Origin: an uncultured Bacteroides sp.
GTDB lineage: Bacteria > Bacteroidota > Bacteroidia > Cytophagales > Cyclobacteriaceae
DNA length: 64,000 bases
Reading direction: 5' to 3'
NCBI GenBank assembly: GCA_902168185.1
Contig: CABHOV010000034.1
Span: 124,001-188,000 of the forward strand
Shown: piece by piece, positions 35,171 to 43,805 of the stretch
Numbering within the stretch: position 1 is the first letter of the stretch
Layout: each line of letters starts with the position of its first letter
Notes under the pieces: model-generated
Database searches by the model: none
What the model saw: the letters and a program-made list of their open reading frames with translations, nothing else
Told to the model about the DNA's origin: nothing
Position numbers and translations under genes: made by a program

Positions 35171-35956
35171 ATGTCTGATATACTAAATAAAAAGGAAATA
35201 GAGCATTTTACTCATAACGGTTTTGTTTGCCTTGATAATTCATTTTCCAAGGAAATCGCAGATGCTGCCTTGGAAATTCTTTGGAATGACCTTCCATGTG
35301 ACAGGTCAAACCCATCAACCTGGGTTGAGCCTGTAATTCGTTTGGGAATGTATACAAATGAACCTTTTGTCAATTCCGTAAACACTCCAAAGCTACTTTC
35401 TGCTTTTAATGAGTTGATTGGTAAAGACAAATGGATTCCTTGTCGCAGCGTAGGAACATTTCCTGTCAGATTTCCATCTGATCAACAACCTAACGATACC
35501 GGTAAACACGTAGACGCAAGTTTTCCAGGAAATGACCCGAACAATTTTTTTGAATGGCGTGTCAATGTCAAATCGAAAGGACGAGCATTATTGATGTTGG
35601 TCTTGTATTCTGATGTCAGTGAAAATGATGCCCCAACCGTCATTTATAAGGGCTCTCATATTGATGTTGCAAGGTTATTGTATAAAGAAGGAGACTCAGG
35701 CCTTTCTTTTATGGAACTTGCAGGCAAGTTGGACAAGTTGCCAAAAAGAAAAGAAGTGTTTGCAACTGGTAAAGCAGGAACAGTTTACCTATGTCATCCA
35801 TTTCTGGTTCATTCAGCTCAACCACATAGGGGAAGTACGCCTAAGTTTATGGCACAACCACCTTTGTTGTTAAGAGGCGAGTTATCTATTTCAAATTCAG
35901 ATGTCGGCTATTCTCCCGTTGAACAGGCTATTCGTTTGGGACTAGATCAGTCATAA
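35171..35956 (+). CDS. Phytanoyl-CoA dioxygenase (PhyH)-family Fe(II)/2-oxoglutarate oxygenase
   Basis: A 261-residue oxygenase with the jelly-roll facial triad: His113 and Asp115 in GKHVDASF, and distal His214 in HPFLVHSAQPHRG, with Arg220 placed to bind 2-oxoglutarate. I chose the ATG at 35171 over a GTG at 35150 because FTHNGFVCLDN then sits at the normal PhyH position. The family hydroxylates lipids, antibiotics and small metabolites, so the substrate is open. It is a single gene with a strong terminator, bracketed by direct repeats R1/R2, which suggests acquisition as a cassette. Confidence 0.85.
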   Translation: MSDILNKKEIEHFTHNGFVCLDNSFSKEIADAALEILWNDLPCDRSNPSTWVEPVIRLGMYTNEPFVNSVNTPKLLSAFNELIGKDKWIPCRSVGTFPVRFPSDQQPNDTGKHVDASFPGNDPNNFFEWRVNVKSKGRALLMLVLYSDVSENDAPTVIYKGSHIDVARLLYKEGDSGLSFMELAGKLDKLPKRKEVFATGKAGTVYLCHPFLVHSAQPHRGSTPKFMAQPPLLLRGELSISNSDVGYSPVEQAIRLGLDQS

Positions 35957-35967
35957 ATACTCATATG

Positions 35968-35996
35968 AAAGAGGTTGTTTTAGCAGCCTCTTTTTT
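35968..35996 (+). terminator. Rho-independent terminator of the dioxygenase gene
   Basis: AGAGGTTG and CAGCCTCT pair (one wobble) around a short loop and are followed by TTTTTT, starting 11 nt after the stop codon. Confidence 0.8.
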
Positions 35997-35998
35997 AA

Positions 35999-36067
35999 TC
36001 ACTCCCCTTCTAGATGTTCGCCACTATAGGAGTATATATACCTTTAGAAAGCTAGCTCACTTTTGAA
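35999..36067. repeat. Direct repeat R1, right copy
   Basis: Same orientation as 34589-34666: CTTCTAGATGTTCG, ATAGGAGTATATATA, CCTTTAGAAAG and CACTTTTG. It directly follows the dioxygenase terminator. Confidence 0.7.
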
Positions 36068-36167
36068 TGCACACTAACATTTGGCTATTGGGCGTTGTGG
36101 CAGACCAAAATGATGAAATTAGATATCATACTACCATGAATTATAGCTTATGTTGTGCGCAGTTTGT

Positions 36168-36620
36168 TCATCTGATCATTATGTTTCCGAAGTTCTTTCC
36201 GTTAGTCATTTGCCGATCGGTATTTGGTCTATACCGTGTCCGTTCGTCATTGATTAAATCAAGAATCTCTTGTCTAGAATCAGCCGCTATCGTGTCAACG
36301 CCTGTTTCAATCCTTAGATAATCAATTCTCAAATCATATGGTTTGATTTTTGAACCAAACATCATTGTCGTAAAAGTTGAAAGCAGCACGAATGAACTAT
36401 CTGTCGGCAGTTTTATAACTAAGCTGTCACCAAGTTGTCCAATTGGGTAATTGTGAATATTGTTCTTGCCAAGTTCTTCAATTTTGGGTTTCACTATTAC
36501 TGTTGTATTGCCACCCGAAACGTTCGTCAATGTCAATACTTTAAGACCTTCACAGCCTGTTAGTAAAACCAAAATCAGTATTAAAATATAATCGCATTGT
36601 CGTCTTGAAGAATTGCGCAT
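36168..36620 (-). CDS. Hypothetical lipoprotein
   Basis: A 150-residue protein if started at the ATG at 36620, which gives a basic N-terminus (MRNSSRRQ), a hydrophobic stretch and the lipobox LLTGCEGLK. The frame is open to 36719 but the extra residues lack signal features. The mature part has LTNVSGGNTTVIVKP, a GDSLVIKLPTDSSFVLLSTF block and a charged tail with NDERTRYRPN. No family recognised. It stands isolated in the accessory region. Confidence 0.5.
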   Translation of the reverse strand: MRNSSRRQCDYILILILVLLTGCEGLKVLTLTNVSGGNTTVIVKPKIEELGKNNIHNYPIGQLGDSLVIKLPTDSSFVLLSTFTTMMFGSKIKPYDLRIDYLRIETGVDTIAADSRQEILDLINDERTRYRPNTDRQMTNGKNFGNIMIR

Positions 36621-37015
36621 ACACATTGTTATAGGTTCGTGCGAGATTCGGTCCACTTTTAAACTTACACATGTCCAAGTGGTAGCTGAATCACCAAGTA
36701 TACTTTCACGGCACACCAAAATAATAAATTAAGATGTCAACCTTGCCGCCATGTCTTATATGCCTTTATTAGCGGCTGGTGGTTTTCAACACATCTATAA
36801 TTGTCTCCGTCTCTTGTCAGTCAACTTTCCTAATTTGATTTTTTAACTACAAAAGTGAAATTGACTCCGAAACCAATAAGTCCTCTGTCAATTCGATAAT
36901 GTTGTATTGATTAATACTTTCTGTTTTCATTTTTTGGTTATTCCTAGTCGCAAACTGTAATTCATCTGACTTTAAAACATAATCCTATACCTTCCGTCTT
37001 ACAAAGTCAACAAAA
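36621..37015. other. 395-nt stretch without a recognisable gene
   Basis: AT-rich sequence between two small minus-strand genes. No reading frame of useful length, hairpin with a T tract or repeat was seen. The promoter of the lipoprotein gene probably lies at its left end. Confidence 0.3.
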
Positions 37016-37279
37016 CTACATGTTCATCCTCGGCTTATATATTTTTTGATACATAAAGACTATAAAAAGCACCAAGAACCAAAAATAAAGTGAACCAAAA
37101 ACGAAATACATCACTGTAAACATCAATGGCCTTACGAAAAATAACGCCCAATCAGAAAGACTTGAAATATACTTGTTAAACACCCAGTCGTCAATAACAA
37201 TATAGATATGGAAACCAATAAAGTATATTATTGAAGCATACTTATAATACTTTAGCACAGTTTTCAGTGATGACTTCAT
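37016..37279 (-). CDS. Small membrane protein
   Basis: An 87-residue protein with two or three hydrophobic helices (YYKYASIIYFIGFHIYIVI, ALFFVRPLMFTVMYFV and LYFWFLVLFIVFMY) and basic ends (MKSSLKTVLK, KIYKPRMNM). It is rich in Tyr and Phe. No family recognised. Its isolation in the accessory region and strongly AT-rich codons suggest foreign origin. Confidence 0.5.
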   Translation of the reverse strand: MKSSLKTVLKYYKYASIIYFIGFHIYIVIDDWVFNKYISSLSDWALFFVRPLMFTVMYFVFGSLYFWFLVLFIVFMYQKIYKPRMNM

Positions 37280-37481
37280 TTGGATCTAATACACTTAACA
37301 TTTACACCGAAGATGAATCCATGCAACTAGTGTTCACCATCAAGATGCATGAAATTTCACGTATCTCAAAATTGAATGTTTAACTTTTCGAACGGACTCT
37401 TAACATCCTGGTGCAGAACCTATGACCGAGCAATTTATAGTAGCTCGCAAAAAACGCAGAAAATTAACGTTCTATTTAACC

Positions 37482-37545
37482 AGGCGGGTACGGGTATATT
37501 TAATGGTATACCTTCGTTATGAAGGAATGAGTTTTGATCCCGCCT
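37482..37545. terminator. Nested inverted repeat after the VOC gene
   Basis: Outer arms AGGCGGG and CCCGCCT enclose a 50-nt region with an inner CCTTC/GAAGG hairpin. The outer right arm abuts the stop codon of the minus-strand VOC gene. A terminator is likely, though the spacer is long. Confidence 0.4.
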
Positions 37546-37962
37546 TTATTGAAACTCTTCATCATCTACATGAGTGACTGCGAGAATAGCTCCGAACGGA
37601 TCCTTCAACATTGCATATATATAATTGCCATTGGCATCAAAAGCTTCCTTGACTATTTCTCCACCCAATTCTTTACATTTCTCAACACTGTCTTTTATGT
37701 CTCGCACATTGATGTAAACAATCCACTGTGGCGGAATACCTGTATTTACTCCTTTCGCCTCACAAACTCCACCGGCCCAATTACCACCGGAATCTTTCAT
37801 AACATAATCAGCATAACCATGATTGTCTCCCATTTTTAATTCTTCGGGAGTCCATCCAATTACCTGAGCATAAAAATCCTTCAGCTGGCTTGCATTAGAT
37901 ACTGTCAGATCTGCTGACACGATCGAACCTATATAGTACTTTCTTTTTACTTGCTTGTCCAT
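37546..37962 (-). CDS. VOC-family protein (glyoxalase/dioxygenase fold)
   Basis: A 138-residue vicinal-oxygen-chelate protein with the two beta-alpha-beta-beta-beta units: TVSNASQLKDFYAQVIGW and later INVRDIKDSVEKCKELGG followed by KDPFGAILAVTH. It resembles the CFP30B-like glyoxalase/bleomycin-resistance group. The gene starts 2 nt after the upstream reductase gene, so they are cotranscribed. The metal ligands are not certain. Confidence 0.85.
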   Translation of the reverse strand: MDKQVKRKYYIGSIVSADLTVSNASQLKDFYAQVIGWTPEELKMGDNHGYADYVMKDSGGNWAGGVCEAKGVNTGIPPQWIVYINVRDIKDSVEKCKELGGEIVKEAFDANGNYIYAMLKDPFGAILAVTHVDDEEFQ

Positions 37963-37964
37963 AG

Positions 37965-38534
37965 TTAGTATTCAACCTTGTAGTGTATAGCAATCTCACC
38001 CATAGTAAACCGCGTAGAAGCCAGACATTTCAATTTTATTGTTTTTTCTATACCCTTAAAAAGTGGAATGCCATTTCCCAAAACAACAGGATATAGAATG
38101 ATCCAACATTCATCAATCAATTTCAGCTTCATTAATGCCTGGCAAACGGATGGACTGCCGAACAGCAATATATCTTTACCCTTCTTATTCTTAATCTGAG
38201 TAATGCCATCCCCAATATTCTTTGACAACACTATAGCGTTATCATTTTTCTTCTCACTTAATGTTTTTGACAGCACGATCTTTTCAGCGCTATTATACCA
38301 GTGCGAATACTTTACTACACTTGCAGAGACGCCTGGGCTCTGATGTGCTGTTGGCCAATAACTGTCCAGCATTTCATACGACACTCGGCCCGCTAACACT
38401 GCGTCTGCCTTATCCGTGAGGCTGCAAATAAAATCAAGGTTCTCCGGACTCTGAACCAACTCATCAAAGTCACCATTTTCTCCTGCTACAAATTGGTCGA
38501 GCGAAGTATGGACAACTGATATCAGTTTTCTCAT
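37965..38534 (-). CDS. Dihydrofolate-reductase/RibD C-terminal-like reductase
   Basis: A 189-residue protein of the RibD_C group: SVVHTSLDQFVAG at the start, ADAVLAGRVSYEML (the NADPH-contacting GRxTYE region), KDILLFGSPSVCQALM and a DECWIILYPVVLGNGIPLF block near the end. These unlinked proteins are common in soil bacteria and usually of unknown substrate. It sits between the exported epoxide hydrolase and the VOC gene. Confidence 0.87.
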   Translation of the reverse strand: MRKLISVVHTSLDQFVAGENGDFDELVQSPENLDFICSLTDKADAVLAGRVSYEMLDSYWPTAHQSPGVSASVVKYSHWYNSAEKIVLSKTLSEKKNDNAIVLSKNIGDGITQIKNKKGKDILLFGSPSVCQALMKLKLIDECWIILYPVVLGNGIPLFKGIEKTIKLKCLASTRFTMGEIAIHYKVEY

Positions 38535-38641
38535 GTTAACATTTAATATAGTTTGTTGATATATACCAAGAAACGCTTGCCTTGCAATTTAAAAATGCCA
38601 GGCAAGCGTATCCCATCAAATTGTTTTAAACTTCATTCAGA

Positions 38642-39841
38642 TTATTTTAAGCTGAAAAAGAATTTTCTCAACTCACCAGCAAATAACTCTGGCACCTCCA
38701 GTGCAGCAAAGTGACCTCCGTCTTTTATCTTGGTATAGCTTACAACATTCACAAATCGCTCAGCCCATTCTTTTGGAAATTGTGCCTCTCTCGGAAAGAC
38801 ACTAACACCAGCAGGTACATTCGTCTTCTTTAAAGGTGCTGATCCACTCCATTGAGCCACAGCATCCTCTTTATACATTCTCATGGACGTTGCTATAGTT
38901 TGTGTAAACCAGTAGATCATAATATTTGTCAACATCTCGTCTCTTCCTCCAAAAGCACTCTCCAGAATTTCAGGGTTTGCACCAGCTGCACCAAAGCTCA
39001 CTATCCATGCGGCCAAACCAACGGGAGATTCATTTAACCCATACGCCAGTGACTGTGGCTTTGTAGATTGCACCATTGCGTAGGCACCTTCGCTATACCA
39101 CCATTGCTGCACAAATTGAGCGAACTGTTTTTCATCTTCACTCATTGTGCTGGGATCTTCCTGACCCATTGGATAACCTAAATCGGTAAAGTGAACTCCA
39201 GCTACAGCATCAGGATATTTTGATGCTAAAGCTTTGGTCACGCCCATACCGACATCACCACCGGCTGCGTAAAATTTTTGATAACCGAGATTTTCCGTCA
39301 TCAACTTTTTCCATAGGTCAGCAACAGCTTCGGTTGTCACCGATTTTCTTTCTGAAAATCCGAAACCAGGAATAGAAGGTATAATCAAATCAAAACTCTG
39401 CTCACCTGTTGTAAGGAGCGGAATGATTTTATGAAAACGATAATAGCTATCGGGCCATCCATGAGTAAGTATGAGAGGCTTACTATTCTTGCTGCTCCCT
39501 TTTATATATTGGAAATGAATTTTGATACCGTCTACCTCGGCAATGTATTGCGGGTACTTGTTAAGTGCCACCTCTTGTTTTCTCCAGTCGTAGGTTGTTG
39601 TCCAATAATTGACCAGTTTCTTCATATATACTTCGCTTGTGCCATAAGACCATTCAGATCCTTGTGCTTCACCCGGCCAGCGAGTGTTTTTCAAACGAGC
39701 CGTCAGATCATTTAGATCAGACTGAGAGATACTGACTTTAAATTCTGTCACGTTTTTCATAGTGTTAGTCTTAGTGGATTGGGAATAGGAAAAGTCTATA
39801 CTTGCAATAATCAAGAGCAAGATCATTGTAGTGAATTTCAT
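38642..39841 (-). CDS. Exported epoxide hydrolase
   Basis: A 399-residue alpha/beta hydrolase with the N-terminal EHN domain typical of microsomal-type epoxide hydrolases (SISQSDLNDLTARLKNTRWP). The start at 39841 gives a signal peptide (MKFTTMILLLIIASIDFSYS); the longer frame to 39904 does not. HGWP at 127-130 forms the oxyanion hole, the nucleophile is Asp196 in AAGGDVGMG, and the catalytic His is in DGGHFAALE near the end. It is the paralog of the cytosolic enzyme at 41572. It probably heads an operon with the reductase and VOC genes. Confidence 0.9.
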   Translation of the reverse strand: MKFTTMILLLIIASIDFSYSQSTKTNTMKNVTEFKVSISQSDLNDLTARLKNTRWPGEAQGSEWSYGTSEVYMKKLVNYWTTTYDWRKQEVALNKYPQYIAEVDGIKIHFQYIKGSSKNSKPLILTHGWPDSYYRFHKIIPLLTTGEQSFDLIIPSIPGFGFSERKSVTTEAVADLWKKLMTENLGYQKFYAAGGDVGMGVTKALASKYPDAVAGVHFTDLGYPMGQEDPSTMSEDEKQFAQFVQQWWYSEGAYAMVQSTKPQSLAYGLNESPVGLAAWIVSFGAAGANPEILESAFGGRDEMLTNIMIYWFTQTIATSMRMYKEDAVAQWSGSAPLKKTNVPAGVSVFPREAQFPKEWAERFVNVVSYTKIKDGGHFAALEVPELFAGELRKFFFSLK

Positions 39842-39949
39842 TTGTCTTTTAGTTTTTTGAATGTCAGTAAATCGCCGACACTTTTTTGAGTGCCTTGAAT
39901 TCAAAAAACAGCAATTACCTAAAAGAAGTATAGAATAATTCCGACATCC

Positions 39950-40750
39950 TCATTCCGCCAAGAGTGATCCACTTTCTTTGATAAGTTCATCTTTACTATA
40001 CAACGACATTGGCGTTAGACCAGAGAGTTGTTTAAACTCTCTGTTAAAGTGTGACTGATCTGCATACCCTAATTCATAGGCCAGGCTGGAAAGTGATTGA
40101 TAGTCGCCATGCTGAATTTTGTTTAGAGCCCTTTCAAAACGTACGACTCTTCTATAATAGGACGGTGTAAATCCAATGGAATGCAAAAATTTTCGTTCAA
40201 ACTGACGTTCACTTATTCCATAGTCTTTGAGTTGACGACCATAGTTAGCGTTGGGTGACAGATGTAAAAAATTTATAACTCGGCAATCTATAGCCTTTAT
40301 TACGTTAAGTCTTTTCAGCAAGTATTTATCCAGGAGTGAAATGCGCGCTCGTGTCTGCCGCGCATCTATGATTTTTTCAACGAGTTCCCGCGGAAAAAAA
40401 TGCTGTAAATCTAATACTGCATCGATCGTCTCATGACCGTCAATTCCAAATAATGCCTTTATACTATGTGGGAAAAACGACACCGCTATATGCGAGTATG
40501 TTGACTCCATTTGAAAGAGTAAAGGTTTTGATGTAATGCCTTTCAAACTCGCGGAATAGATCGAATCGTACTGAGGGCAATGAAGCGCATTCTTCCCGTT
40601 CAAACATTGAATTACAATGCGAGGAAACCGGTCAGCCATCACCTGCAGATTTAACATTGCCCCACTGCAAGAGTGAATATCCAATGACCAATAATACCTA
40701 ACGTAAGGTCTCAAGGCTGGGTGCGGATGGTATAGCTGTTGGGATGTCAT
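39950..40750 (-). CDS. AraC-family transcriptional regulator
   Basis: A 266-residue regulator. The N-terminal half, opening with YHPHPALRPYVRYYW, is the DUF6597-type sensor found in many Bacteroidota AraC proteins. The C-terminal HTH_18 domain carries the first helix pair (LKDYGISERQFERKF) and the second with LAYELGYADQSHFNREFK and FKQLSGLTP. It lies 108 nt upstream of the exported epoxide hydrolase gene on the same strand and probably regulates that operon. Confidence 0.92.
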   Translation of the reverse strand: MTSQQLYHPHPALRPYVRYYWSLDIHSCSGAMLNLQVMADRFPRIVIQCLNGKNALHCPQYDSIYSASLKGITSKPLLFQMESTYSHIAVSFFPHSIKALFGIDGHETIDAVLDLQHFFPRELVEKIIDARQTRARISLLDKYLLKRLNVIKAIDCRVINFLHLSPNANYGRQLKDYGISERQFERKFLHSIGFTPSYYRRVVRFERALNKIQHGDYQSLSSLAYELGYADQSHFNREFKQLSGLTPMSLYSKDELIKESGSLLAE

Positions 40751-40955
40751 GCTCTAATTACTATATAGCTAGCTTTGTTCTCTGCGGGATTAGGCTCTCT
40801 TATGGTGTCTCCGATATAGAAATTTTGATTGCGAAAATTTCATTCAATATGAGAAAAGTTACTAGCTGAGTCTAACGAAGCTTGCTTAAAATTGTTCTCG
40901 GTATGGGTGCCTATAGAACTTTGCATCATATAACTTCAATTCATTAATTTCCGCC

Positions 40956-41498
40956 ATGGTAAAAGAACGTGAACAACTGAATGCCGAATGGGAAAAATTC
41001 AGGCATCTCTTTAAACGTGAAGAAATGCCTGCCAAAACAATTCTATTGGAAGAAGGCCAGACTTCGGAAAAAATATTTTATATAGAAAAAGGTTGTGTAA
41101 GGCTATCGTTCAACAAGGATGGAAAGGATATAACTTTTCAGTTTTTCTTTGAAGGAGAAGGTGTCTCGTCTGCCGAAAGTTTTCGGAACGATGAGCCAAG
41201 TTTATTTTCGATTGAGACACTTGAACCATGTATACTTCACACATTAAATAAAAGTGACTATTTTAATATTATAGAGAGCTCACCGCTCATCAAGCAGGAA
41301 TTGGAACAACAGATCTTTCAACGATTGATGTACTACCAAAAGCTGTTTCTCTCCAGAATTAAAAACAGCCCCGAGGAAAGGTATAACGAGTTACTAAAGC
41401 TAAGTCCTCATATACTGCAACGCGTACCTCAACACTATATAGCATCCTTTTTAGGAATTACTTCTGTTTCGTTAAGCAGAATCAGAAACAGAAAATAG
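40956..41498 (+). CDS. Crp/Fnr-family regulator
   Basis: A 180-residue regulator. A cNMP-binding-like jelly roll (about 20-115) with LEEGQTSEKIFYIEKGCVRL is followed by a long dimer helix and a short, incomplete HTH (HYIASFLGITSVSLSRIRNRK) that ends without the usual wing. This compact form is common in Bacteroidota. The residues that bind cAMP in Crp are not obvious. It diverges from the AraC gene across 205 nt and precedes the second epoxide hydrolase gene by 73 nt. Confidence 0.88.
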   Translation: MVKEREQLNAEWEKFRHLFKREEMPAKTILLEEGQTSEKIFYIEKGCVRLSFNKDGKDITFQFFFEGEGVSSAESFRNDEPSLFSIETLEPCILHTLNKSDYFNIIESSPLIKQELEQQIFQRLMYYQKLFLSRIKNSPEERYNELLKLSPHILQRVPQHYIASFLGITSVSLSRIRNRK

Positions 41499-41571
41499 TA
41501 TTTATTAACAATTGTTATCGCTTCACGGAGGCATCTCGAGCCAACTTTGTCTTAAACAAAACCCAAAAGCG

Positions 41572-42753
41572 ATGAAACAATTTAAAATTCAAATTTCTGA
41601 GAACGAGATCAACGATCTGAACGAAAGACTTACAAAAACCCGTTGGCCCAATGAAATGATTAACGAAGGATGGAAGAAAGGTGCACCAACAGATTATTTA
41701 AAAAAGCTGACAGACTATTGGCTGACTAAATTTGATTGGAGAAAACAGGAAGCTCTGCTCAACAAGTATCCTCAGTTCATCACTGAAATTGATGGTCAGA
41801 ACATTCACTTCCTTCATATAAAATCCGGCAATGCTAATGCTACGCCACTCATGTTGATTCACGGTTGGCCGGGTTCCTTCGCAGACTTCATCAACGTAAT
41901 TGAACCACTTACTAATCCCGGCAAAGAGAATGCAGTCAGCTTTCATTTAGTTATACCTTCTATACCAGGCTTTGGTTTTTCAACTCCCGTGAGAGAGAAG
42001 GGATGGAATATGTTTCGCATTGCTGCAGCGTTCAGCACGTTGATGGAACAACTAGGCTATACTAAGTTCGCAGTTCATGGTGGTGATATGGGTGCAGGTA
42101 TAACCAGTATCATGTCGGCCGTGGCAGCACATAAACTTATCGGAACACATGTGAACACCGACTTCTACTCGGTAGCAGGCCTGGGTATGTTTCCATCAGA
42201 TACTTCATTCTTGTCAGAGGAGGAAAAACCAAGACTGGAGCGCATGAAAGAGTATAAGAAAAGCGGCACAGCGTATCTTGAAATACAATCAACAAGACCA
42301 CAAACAGTAGCCTATGCGTTGTCTGACAGCCCGGTGGCACAACTGGGTTGGATGATTGAAAAGTATAAAGAGTGGACTGATGAAGAAAAAGAATTACCGG
42401 AAGATGCAATCCCTATAGATCAAATTCTCACAAATGTATCCCTATATTGGTTCAATAAAACTGGTGCCTCAAGTGCTGAGATACTATATGAAAACATGAG
42501 CATGGCTTTTAACTGGGGATCTGATGATGGTGGCTCGCAAGGTGCCAACCAATGGACACCTCCAAAAGTGCCGGCTGCCATGACTGTATTTGCCAAGAAT
42601 GCAGATAAATCGCTCTTTAAAAAACTGATGTCTTTTACGGGTGAACCTGATCACTATATATTTCACGATAAAGGTGGTCATTTCCCTGCGATGGAAGTTC
42701 CCGATTTGTTCGTGAATGACCTCAGAGAAGTTTTTGTTCAACACACCGCTTAG
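41572..42753 (+). CDS. Cytosolic epoxide hydrolase
   Basis: A 393-residue epoxide hydrolase with the EHN domain at the start (MKQFKIQISENEINDLNER). I chose the ATG at 41572; the longer frame to 41512 adds residues outside the family. HGWP lies at 97-100, the nucleophile is Asp172 in VHGGDMGAG, ring-opening tyrosines are likely in the cap, and the catalytic His is in DKGGHFPAME. The plan matches the enzyme at 38642, but without a signal peptide. The next gene starts 1 nt after its stop. Confidence 0.92.
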   Translation: MKQFKIQISENEINDLNERLTKTRWPNEMINEGWKKGAPTDYLKKLTDYWLTKFDWRKQEALLNKYPQFITEIDGQNIHFLHIKSGNANATPLMLIHGWPGSFADFINVIEPLTNPGKENAVSFHLVIPSIPGFGFSTPVREKGWNMFRIAAAFSTLMEQLGYTKFAVHGGDMGAGITSIMSAVAAHKLIGTHVNTDFYSVAGLGMFPSDTSFLSEEEKPRLERMKEYKKSGTAYLEIQSTRPQTVAYALSDSPVAQLGWMIEKYKEWTDEEKELPEDAIPIDQILTNVSLYWFNKTGASSAEILYENMSMAFNWGSDDGGSQGANQWTPPKVPAAMTVFAKNADKSLFKKLMSFTGEPDHYIFHDKGGHFPAMEVPDLFVNDLREVFVQHTA

Positions 42754-42754
42754 T

Positions 42755-43795
42755 ATGAAGGTAAAAGAATTGATAGAGTTACGATTGGCAAATCAAGGAT
42801 TAACATCTGCGGAGTTTAACACTTGCGCAGATGTTGTCTCTCATTTCGGTGCCATGCAATCGCAGGATTACCCTATGGCAAAATGGGCTGTTGGCATGCG
42901 CATGCAAAATCCTTCCGATTCAGATATAGAGATGAGTATAAACGCAGGCGAAATTATCCGAACGCATATACTCAGACCGACATGGCATTTTGTTCATGCT
43001 AAAGATATCCGCTGGATGATGGAACTATCTGCACCCAACGTGAAGAAAGCAACGCAGTATGTCGACAAGCAGGTTGGCCTTACGGATAGCGTCTTTAAAA
43101 AAGCATGGAAGATAATAGAGACTGAATTGGACAACGATGACAACCTTACAAAAGAAGATTTAACGGATCGGCTTGCCAAAAAGAAAATCAAGATAGAAGG
43201 TTTACTTGCAACGCAGATATTAATACGAGCCGAATTGGAAATGCGTATATGCAACGGTGAAAGAAAGGAAAATAAAGTCACCTATACGCTCTTCGATAGA
43301 AGGGTCCCGCCTTCAGAGAATATATCCCGGAAGGAGGCACTTGTAAAACTCGCGTCAGTATACTTCAAGTCGCGGGGTCCTGCCACTGCAAAAGATTTTG
43401 CGTGGTGGAGTGGTTTGAACATGACGGATGCGACATTCGGAATATCAGGATTAGGCTCTGACCTCAAGAGCACTTCCGTGGACGGACTGAATTATCTATA
43501 CTTCGAAGACACACAGCATCATACGAAGAAAGTAACAGTGCTACTTCCTTCGTATGACGAATATATGGTTGGCTATACCGAAGGCAGAGATATAGCCTTC
43601 CCCGCTGATACGGATAAATCGTTTTTAGGCAATGGTATATTCAAGCCATTAGTACTATTTAACAACGCTATAGCAGGCATCTGGAAAAAAGTAAAAAAGG
43701 AACCCTTTATCGAAATTCAATTTATAGACGGTAACAAAAAGTATAGCGGCTTAAACTCAAAAGTAGAATCACTAAAGTCATTCTTACAGAAGTAA
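42755..43795 (+). CDS. Winged-helix HTH_42 (AlkZ/YcaQ superfamily) protein, putative DNA glycosylase
   Basis: A 346-residue protein of the PF06224 superfamily, whose members AlkZ and YcaQ excise alkylated or cross-linked bases. The FGAMQSQDYPMAKWAVGMR segment carries Q35-x-Q37, matching the catalytic Q-x-Q form of AlkZ-like enzymes; later RPTWHFVHAKDIRWM and LLPSYDEYMVGYT agree with the family. I start at the ATG at 42755, one base after the epoxide hydrolase stop, rather than the overlapping ATG at 42716. The tight pairing suggests joint expression with epoxide detoxification. Confidence 0.8.
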   Translation: MKVKELIELRLANQGLTSAEFNTCADVVSHFGAMQSQDYPMAKWAVGMRMQNPSDSDIEMSINAGEIIRTHILRPTWHFVHAKDIRWMMELSAPNVKKATQYVDKQVGLTDSVFKKAWKIIETELDNDDNLTKEDLTDRLAKKKIKIEGLLATQILIRAELEMRICNGERKENKVTYTLFDRRVPPSENISRKEALVKLASVYFKSRGPATAKDFAWWSGLNMTDATFGISGLGSDLKSTSVDGLNYLYFEDTQHHTKKVTVLLPSYDEYMVGYTEGRDIAFPADTDKSFLGNGIFKPLVLFNNAIAGIWKKVKKEPFIEIQFIDGNKKYSGLNSKVESLKSFLQK

Positions 43796-43800
43796 GAATG
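43779..43800. terminator. Bidirectional terminator hairpin
   Basis: Perfect 9-bp stem CATTCTTAC / GTAAGAATG with a 4-nt loop. It overlaps the stop codon of the HTH_42 gene and faces the convergent beta-lactamase-fold gene. Confidence 0.65.
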
Positions 43801-43805
43801 TGTAT

